The notes under the pieces were generated by a model, which saw only the letters and a program-made list of their open reading frames with translations, was not told the DNA's origin and did not search any database. A stretch of DNA of 64,000 nucleotides from Parelaphostrongylus tenuis. Lineage: Eukaryota; Nematoda; Chromadorea; Rhabditida; Metastrongylidae. Numbering within the stretch: the first letter of the stretch is position 1; each line of letters begins with the position of its first letter. Shown in pieces: positions 58,530 to 64,000 of this stretch. A program made the translations under genes and the position numbers. The DNA is taken from positions 1-64,000 of the forward strand of contig JAHQIW010000392.1 in the NCBI GenBank assembly GCA_019055375.1, read 5' to 3'.

Positions 58530-58775
58530 TTTGAAGAATCTAAACCTCCATTTTCTACGCCATAGTCGAGCTGCACCGCCAGCTCTCTCCGGCAGTCAAC
58601 AACAGTGTCCTATGCAACGCCACAGTCTGGCTGTCCTCGAGATTGCAAGGAGACTCGCTCAGTTACTATTCTACGCCGTTCAAGAAGGAGAAGAACGAAT
58701 TGAATGCTTGAAGTACTGGGATCCGCACAGTGAAAAACACTGTGGTGACGGATCAACTAAAGTGCTAAATAAAGC
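58530..58775 (+). repeat. R3 repeat, plus-strand copy, best preserved
   Basis: An open frame reads through ALSGSQQQCPMQRHSLAVLE, ARRLAQLLFYAVQE and IECLKYWDPHSEKH to VLNKA, ending in CTAAATAAAG. It aligns with 6,225-6,470 along its length. The WDPH ending matches the 3' end of the RTE copy at about 36,600 (GCTGGGATCCGCAC), which supports a retrotransposon 3'-end origin. Confidence 0.65.
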
Positions 58776-58795
58776 CTCTATTTTCTATTGTGTTT

Positions 58796-58862
58796 GTATA
58801 TATATATATATGTATATATATAAGTACATGCATATATATACATATACATATACATATATGTA
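58796..58862. repeat. TA/CATA microsatellite
   Basis: Imperfect TATATG and CATATA repeats separate the R3 copy from the next SINE. Confidence 0.93.
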
Positions 58863-58865
58863 CAC

Positions 58866-59127
58866 ACACGAGGTCGACGGTTCGATCTCGCGCTCATGGC
58901 TCACCAAGCCATCCATCCCTCCGGAGTCGGTAAATTGGTACCATGCAGGTCTCAAACTTGTCTGGGAGGATAAGCAGCACTGACTCGGTTCAGCGAGAGG
59001 CCACCGCGAGTCATTGTAAAGGCCAGATATGCATTCAATCACCTCAAACGAAGTTAAAAATTGAAAAGTCGAATGCATGGCGCATCCCTCAGAGATTGAT
59101 CAACGCCGAGAGCTTTATCCTTTTTTA
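58866..59127 (+). repeat. tRNA-derived SINE, family S1, head lost at microsatellite
   Basis: Begins at CGAGGTCGACGGTTCGATCT (box B) directly after the TA tract and runs to AACGCCGAGAGCTTTATCC. It is very close to the consensus, so among the youngest copies. Both ends abut TA microsatellites, which probably caused the 5' loss. Confidence 0.87.
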
Positions 59128-59144
59128 TATAAACACACGTATAT

Positions 59145-59146
59145 AA

Positions 59147-59179
<33 letters not shown>

Positions 59180-59239
59180 GTACATATGGTATGGTATGGT
59201 ACATGTATATGGACATATATATATATGTGCATATGTACG

Positions 59240-59272
<33 letters not shown>

Positions 59273-59290
59273 ATGTGTGTGTGTGTTTCT
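59145..59290. repeat. TA and GT microsatellites
   Basis: TA runs at 59,152-59,179 and 59,241-59,268 with GGTATGGTATGGTACATG between, ending in a GT run. Confidence 0.95.
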
Positions 59291-59521
59291 TCGGCTTTTT
59301 ATGTGATGTGTATGTATCAATAAATTAGCTTAGGAGATAGTTGTTTTCGCGAGGAGCATACCAATGCACTTTGTGGGAACGCCCGTAACGTCGACGGCGC
59401 TGTTATGCGACAACAACGACGTGTTTCTCAAAAACACCTCAAAATCGATTCTTTCATTCTCGCTGCTTTGCAATTTTACCCAATGGCATGAGGTTAGAGA
59501 GAAAAGGAAGGCAATGCAACG

Positions 59522-59612
59522 TATAGTGTGTGTGTATGTATGTGTGTATGTGTGTGTGCGTGTGTGTATACGCACGCGTGTCTGTGTGTGTGTGGGTGTG
59601 TGTTGTGTATAT
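59522..59612. repeat. GT-rich microsatellite
   Basis: GTGTGT with GTAT and CGCGTG interruptions; it forms part of a 153-codon low-complexity frame that is not called as a gene. Confidence 0.93.
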
Positions 59613-59909
59613 GGCGATTGTCTGTATCCATCCATACTCAGAGTGGTTAGCGCGATAATACAACATGAAAATGATAAGGCTTTATCATCTGCCGACGTTC
59701 ACACGCGGCACTTCTTGGCGACATCAACCAGTGTCGCTCGCGGTTTTGAGACTATAGGTGCAAGCAAAGCAAAGCAACCAGACAGACGTGGACGTGGGAA
59801 CGCCACCGGCCGACGACGACTCTAGCTAGGCAGGCTGGTGGGCTAGGCTATGCTCGTGTGGGTGGGGGTGAGGAGACAAGCGAGATGGTTTGGGTCTCCA
59901 TTTTCGGAT

Positions 59910-59923
59910 GGGGGGGGGGGGGG
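59910..59923. repeat. Run of 14 G
   Basis: Homopolymer likely to vary in length or be mis-sequenced. Confidence 0.95.
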
Positions 59924-61257
59924 ATTCGAATCTCCGTTTGAGCAGCAGTTTTTCGTTCTCAGACTATGTTTGTTATCACTTTTCCCCCGTTCCTCTGCGT
60001 CCCTGTCCGTTCGCCCTTGTCGTGTCTGTCACCTCTGCATTTGTCACGCTGCCTACGTACCCACTACTGCTAACCGGCTTTTTGTGCGTTCTTATGGTTA
60101 GTGGCACCCGTCTGGCACCGTGGAGTTGTCAGAATGCTCTACCATGATGTCTACAGTAACGTTCATGTGAGTTGTTTTTCGATTGCCATTTCCCTAGACT
60201 AACGTTTGTCCATCGTTTCCAATCATAGCATATCGCAGTCATGCGAGAAACATACGTATCGATCGTTGCCAAGGAAACTTATTGATTTTTTTGATCTCCA
60301 ACTCTCACGCGCGTGCTTATTATTTAGGCAAACGAATCAGGCAAAAGCATGAGAAATTGAATTTGTTTTCATCTCTTAGTCCTCATTTTTCTCTTTGCGA
60401 TCTACTATGAATGGTTCGTAGCGGCTTCTTGTACTGCTTTGCTCAGTCTAGTTAAGTAGCTGCATACGATTCGAGTTCGCCGGCAGTTTTTCGAACGATG
60501 AAACCCCGAAACAGCATATGGTTTTTTCGAGATTTTTGTGTGTATATGGTTGATTGTTTCGATTTTCGACATCTCATGATAAGGAAATGTTATTTGAGGG
60601 ATTTCTCTGCAATTCAATGACGCCCATGGTACTCTGTGTGCTCGCTCTCTTCGTTCAGCTCTAAGGTTGTCCTTTAGTTCATGCCGTTCAGTGTGGCGAG
60701 CGCAAGAGTTCAGCGCTTCCACATTAAAGTCCAATGTCCGTTAACTCAAGTGCCTATTTGATGATCGTCAGAATGTCATTTTGTGGTCCAACCCCCACGA
60801 TTCGTCGGCACTCCAGGAGCCCACACAGACCCTGCCAGCTGGGCTAAGATGCTGTGTTGTGTATTGGGCCGTTGAACCGAAGAGGAAGAAACAGAGTATC
60901 TCCGAATCTCGCCAACCTCGTGCAACTTGGCTTTGTCGGCAGCATTGGCAGGAACTGAGAGCTATTGATTAGCATCTACCGTAGTCATCGTCTTATTTAC
61001 ACTCACTCAGTATCGGTACTGAGGTAGTGAGACGCGATGCCAATGAAGCATCATCGATTGTTGTCCGTCATCGATTTCAGCGTCTGTCAGGAATTTATCA
61101 TTGGCTTTTGGTGCCACGATGTTCCATACCGATGAGTGCTCGTCGTTCAGTCCGTCCCTTCACGTTCTTCTCTGTCTTGTCCGCGCGCCCGTGCGCATTG
61201 GTCTCTTGCGCATTATCGTTGGGATAGTCCAGTCGGAGAGAAGAATGGCTTATCTCC
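59924..61257. other. Unique GC-richer DNA, no supported exon
   Basis: A plus-strand frame at 60,772-60,972 (WAVEPKRKK, WLCRQHWQEL) is coding-like in composition but lacks a convincing splice acceptor and donor. A second at 61,080-61,227 follows TCGATTTCAG. Neither contains a recognisable domain. Confidence 0.3.
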
Positions 61258-61300
61258 TTCGTCGTCGTCGTCGTCGTTGTCGCCGTCGTCGATTTCCTCA
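61258..61300. repeat. CGT trinucleotide repeat
   Basis: About ten CGT/TGT/CGC triplets encode poly-Arg or poly-Ser in two frames. Confidence 0.9.
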
Positions 61301-61643
61301 TGTGTCCCCCCTTCTCCTCCTCGTTCGATCCTAGTTGCGATGTGTGTTGCAGTTTTGTTTGATTCATAGCCGGCACGTGTGCGGCGAGTGGCTCTGTTCG
61401 CCTGACGGCTCTGCCGTTCGCCCGATAATTCTAGTCCCTCATTCTCGACTTGTTTTTCGCTGGCGGTAGCACTCCGCGTGTGCCAACCCTGTTGATGTTT
61501 TCGTTAAATCGTCGTTCCCTCCCTATGCCTACTTTTTTCTTTTTTTATTCTATCCATCCACTGTATTCATTACAACCCGTTTCTCTCCGGCCACTATGTC
61601 AAACTTCACCCTCGTAAGTACGTCGCGCTTCACACCTTACTTT

Positions 61644-62507
61644 GCCACCTCATCTTAGGTCATCGACTCCTTAAGCACTCCTCCTGACTCGTGTTGGCGA
61701 CGACGTTAAAGAAGGAAACCTTTTTTTTTTCGGGCTGCGCGAGAAGTAAAAAAATTGAGTGTGTCATTGTTGTGGGTAGGAGTGGATTCACGTCCACGCG
61801 CGGTACTATGAAATCCATATATAGAATCTAGATAGTCACTTCACTGATGGTTAACCAGCCACCTCATCCTAGGAAATCGACTCCCTAAGCACTCCTCGAG
61901 AGTCGTATTGGCGACAACGTCTAAAAAAGAGAAACTTTTATTTCTCGGACTGCGCGAGGGTATAAAAAAAATTCGAATGTGTCATTGTTGTGGGCAGATG
62001 TCGATTCACGTCCACGCGCAGTACTATGAAATTCATATGTAGAATCTGGACAGTCACTTCACTGATGGTTAACCAGCCACCTCGTCCTAGGCAATCGACT
62101 CCCTAAGCACTCCTCCAAAGTTGTGTTGGCGTGGACGTTTAAGAAAGTGAAACTTTTTTTTCGGAATGAACGAGAATATAAAAAAAATTTGAATGTGTCA
62201 TTGCTGTGAGTAGGTGCCGATTCACGTCCACGCGCAATACTATGAAATCCATATGTAGAATGCGGATAGTGACTTCACTGATGGTTAATCAGCCACCTCA
62301 TCCTAGGAAATTGACTCCCTAAGCACTCTTCCTGAGTTGTATTGGCGACGAACGACGTTTAAGAAAGTGAAACTTTTTTTTTCGGACTGCACGAAAAAAC
62401 TTTTGAAAGTGTCAGTTGTTGTGGGTAGGTGTCGCTTCATGTCCACGCGCAATACTATGAAATCCATATGTAGTATGTGGATGGTAACATCAGTGATGGT
62501 TAACCAT
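61644..62507. repeat. Tandem array, four units of 214-218 bp
   Basis: Units start GCCACCTC(A/G)TC(C/T)TAGG at 61,644, 61,858, 62,076 and 62,292. Each contains CGACTCCCTAAGCACTC, a GAAACTTTTTTTTTC run, GTGTCATTGTTGTGGGTAG, TTCACGTCCACGCGC and TACTATGAAATCCATATGTA. Identity between units is estimated at 80-90%. No frame stays open through a unit, so this is a satellite-like or non-coding array rather than a repetitive protein. Confidence 0.93.
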
Positions 62508-63189
62508 GCCATTCACAAGTTAAATTCGGTGATTATAGAGCGGCTCAAATAAGTCAGATCACCTTTCTACAGTTTCATTATAACTGCTATTTGATTAAAA
62601 TTTCTCGTCTTCACACCATCGCAATTTCGTATCCCATAACTGAAGTGCTTAAACCTTATCAGTTCACTAAAATCGTTTCATGAAAGATTCTGTATCGAAA
62701 ATTTTTCATATGCTGTTGTTTATTCGTCTTCTGAAATCGCTAATGATGAGCGATAACAGTACCATAAACATGTAAGAAATAATAATAACTGGTAATTCCA
62801 CTGATTTTTATGATTTTACTATAATTAGATTTTATCAGGATCAATAATAAAAGAAGGAGCTAAGAGTTGTTGGTGTGTGTTTTTGAACTCTGTCAGCATC
62901 ATCACTTCAGTCAGCCACATTTTTCTTCGTTGTTCACCAGACTACCGTAGTTGTTGACGATAACTTTTGTTTCCTGCTAGCAACCAGCGATGAACTGAAT
63001 TTGCACTTTTGTTTGCGCGTTTCATCGTTAATTAAATGTATATTTTGTCGGCGTACTACGTGTGATCTTTATGATCTGAATGTCTTTCTCTCTCTCCTCG
63101 ATGAAGAAGAAGAAGAAGGGGTCGACTCCATAGAGGGTGATTATGCTCGGTCATCATCATCATACTTGTAATTAACATTATCAATACGA
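62508..63189. other. No recognisable feature
   Basis: Unique AT-rich sequence with a short GAAGAAGAAGAAG run at 63,100-63,118. No gene supported. Confidence 0.45.
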
Positions 63190-63193
63190 AATA

Positions 63194-63231
<38 letters not shown>
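63190..63231. repeat. TA microsatellite
   Basis: About 18 TA units. Confidence 0.95.
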
Positions 63232-63234
<3 letters not shown>

Positions 63235-64000
63235 GGAGCTTTTAAAAATTCCCTCAGTCGTCTGTGAATTATATGGCTGTAGTGAACCTATCACGACGTC
63301 CGTCCTTCCATTACTCTCAGCATCACCGACGAATATGAGCGCAAGATCCCCCTTAATTTTCAATCATGTCTCTATTCCGAACGGGCTAAAGGCGATATGA
63401 TTTGAGCATTCGTGAGTCGCGAAACGCTGTCAGTATACAGTGGAGATGGATGTGATAGAGTTTCTGTACGATACGGAATACACGCAACACTTACTCTTGA
63501 CGACTCCTCCGCTTACTTTATACTTCTATGAACTTGTTTTCAGAGCCTATCACACGCATTTCTCCCCTACCGCTATAGTTCTCGTGATTAACCGTGTATT
63601 CATTCGAGTGTATGTAATCTGGAGAATAACAAGAGCACTACCGTAGTCTCCCAAGTAGGCGGGTACCACTTCCACTCAAAACCAATCAAATCGTGCGTTC
63701 GAGGCCGTCGCTCTATGCAATTTATTAGAAATCAAAGACAAAGATTCATATATATATATATACGTGTTTCGAAAGAACGGACAACTAAGTAGATTTTGTC
63801 GTCGGGCTGTTCTACGGCATGTACTAAATGTATAACTTTTTCTTTTGCCACCTCGTGGACTCGTATTTACCGCGATGCACTCGCATTTTTTTTTGCTCAG
63901 AGTGGGAAACATGACGTAGTGCTTTTGGTGAACATGTCCTGTTTAGTAGCAGATTTCACTGCTATAGTATCTATCACCATCGTTGCACCAATACCCAGTC
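63232..64000. other. No recognisable feature; short TA run
   Basis: A small TA run lies at 63,748-63,762. Frames of 68 and 78 codons have no motif. The window ends inside unannotated sequence. Confidence 0.45.

Noticed and set aside
59364..59825. 153-codon plus-strand frame
   Set aside because: Its middle is a GT microsatellite (Val-Cys repeat), and the flanks lack splice signals or a recognised domain.
60772..60972. Coding-like frame with WLCRQHWQEL
   Set aside because: Weak acceptor, no donor, no recognised zinc-binding or other domain; kept only as a note in the region entry.
1..64000. CRISPR array, bacterial operon or phage
   Set aside because: No regularly spaced identical repeats of the right size, no ribosome-binding-site-led gene strings, and the sequence is eukaryotic in character.

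Overview
This looks like non-coding-rich nuclear DNA from a nematode, most likely a strongylid (hookworm-type) worm. The grounds are AT-rich sequence with no bacterial-style gene packing, short candidate exons bounded by TTTTCAG/GTAGGT-type splice signals, mariner-family transposase relics, and an RTE-type non-LTR retrotransposon whose endonuclease and reverse-transcriptase text resembles the degenerate copies common in hookworm gene predictions. The placement is inference from recalled families; no search was run. Repeat-family names below (S1, S2, F1-F4, R3) are labels made for this window.

Positions 1-48,100 form a graveyard of mobile DNA. It holds three mariner-type elements: 11,645-12,865 with intact ends and a coding frame broken only by stops, 39,232-40,080 truncated, and 44,166-44,806 an internally deleted minus-strand copy. 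There are two long 5'-decayed RTE-type copies on the plus strand (34,390-36,645 and 41,440-43,735) and a small third 3' fragment. Two tRNA-derived SINE families recur: S1, about 300 bp with a TTTATCC tail, about a dozen copies across the whole window, and S2, about 150 bp. Several foldback families with long inverted arms (F1, F2, F3, F4) are scattered and partly nested. No intact protein-coding gene can be supported here. Three short ORFs or exon-like stretches (5,144-5,548, 9,912-10,022, 46,807-46,980) are listed at low confidence.

Positions 48,100-64,000 look different. They hold long simple repeats (GT, CATA, TA, CGAA, CT runs), CpG-rich stretches, a tiny piggyBac-type MITE, only a few SINEs, and the best candidate exon of the window (53,172-53,444, plus strand, 91 codons, phase 0 at both ends). 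The exon protein is low-complexity and carries a sumoylation-type LKREP motif, suggestive of a nuclear regulator but not identified. This half may be introns and regulatory DNA of that gene.

The most unusual signals are a near-canonical hammerhead-ribozyme core inside a foldback element (47,780-47,818), a set of related hammerhead-like motifs elsewhere, tRNA-derived SINEs arranged as perfect or near-perfect palindromes, four tandem 216-bp units at 61,644-62,507, and the consistent build of the long F1 foldback elements. No coherent multi-gene system such as an operon, immune system or biosynthetic cluster is visible.
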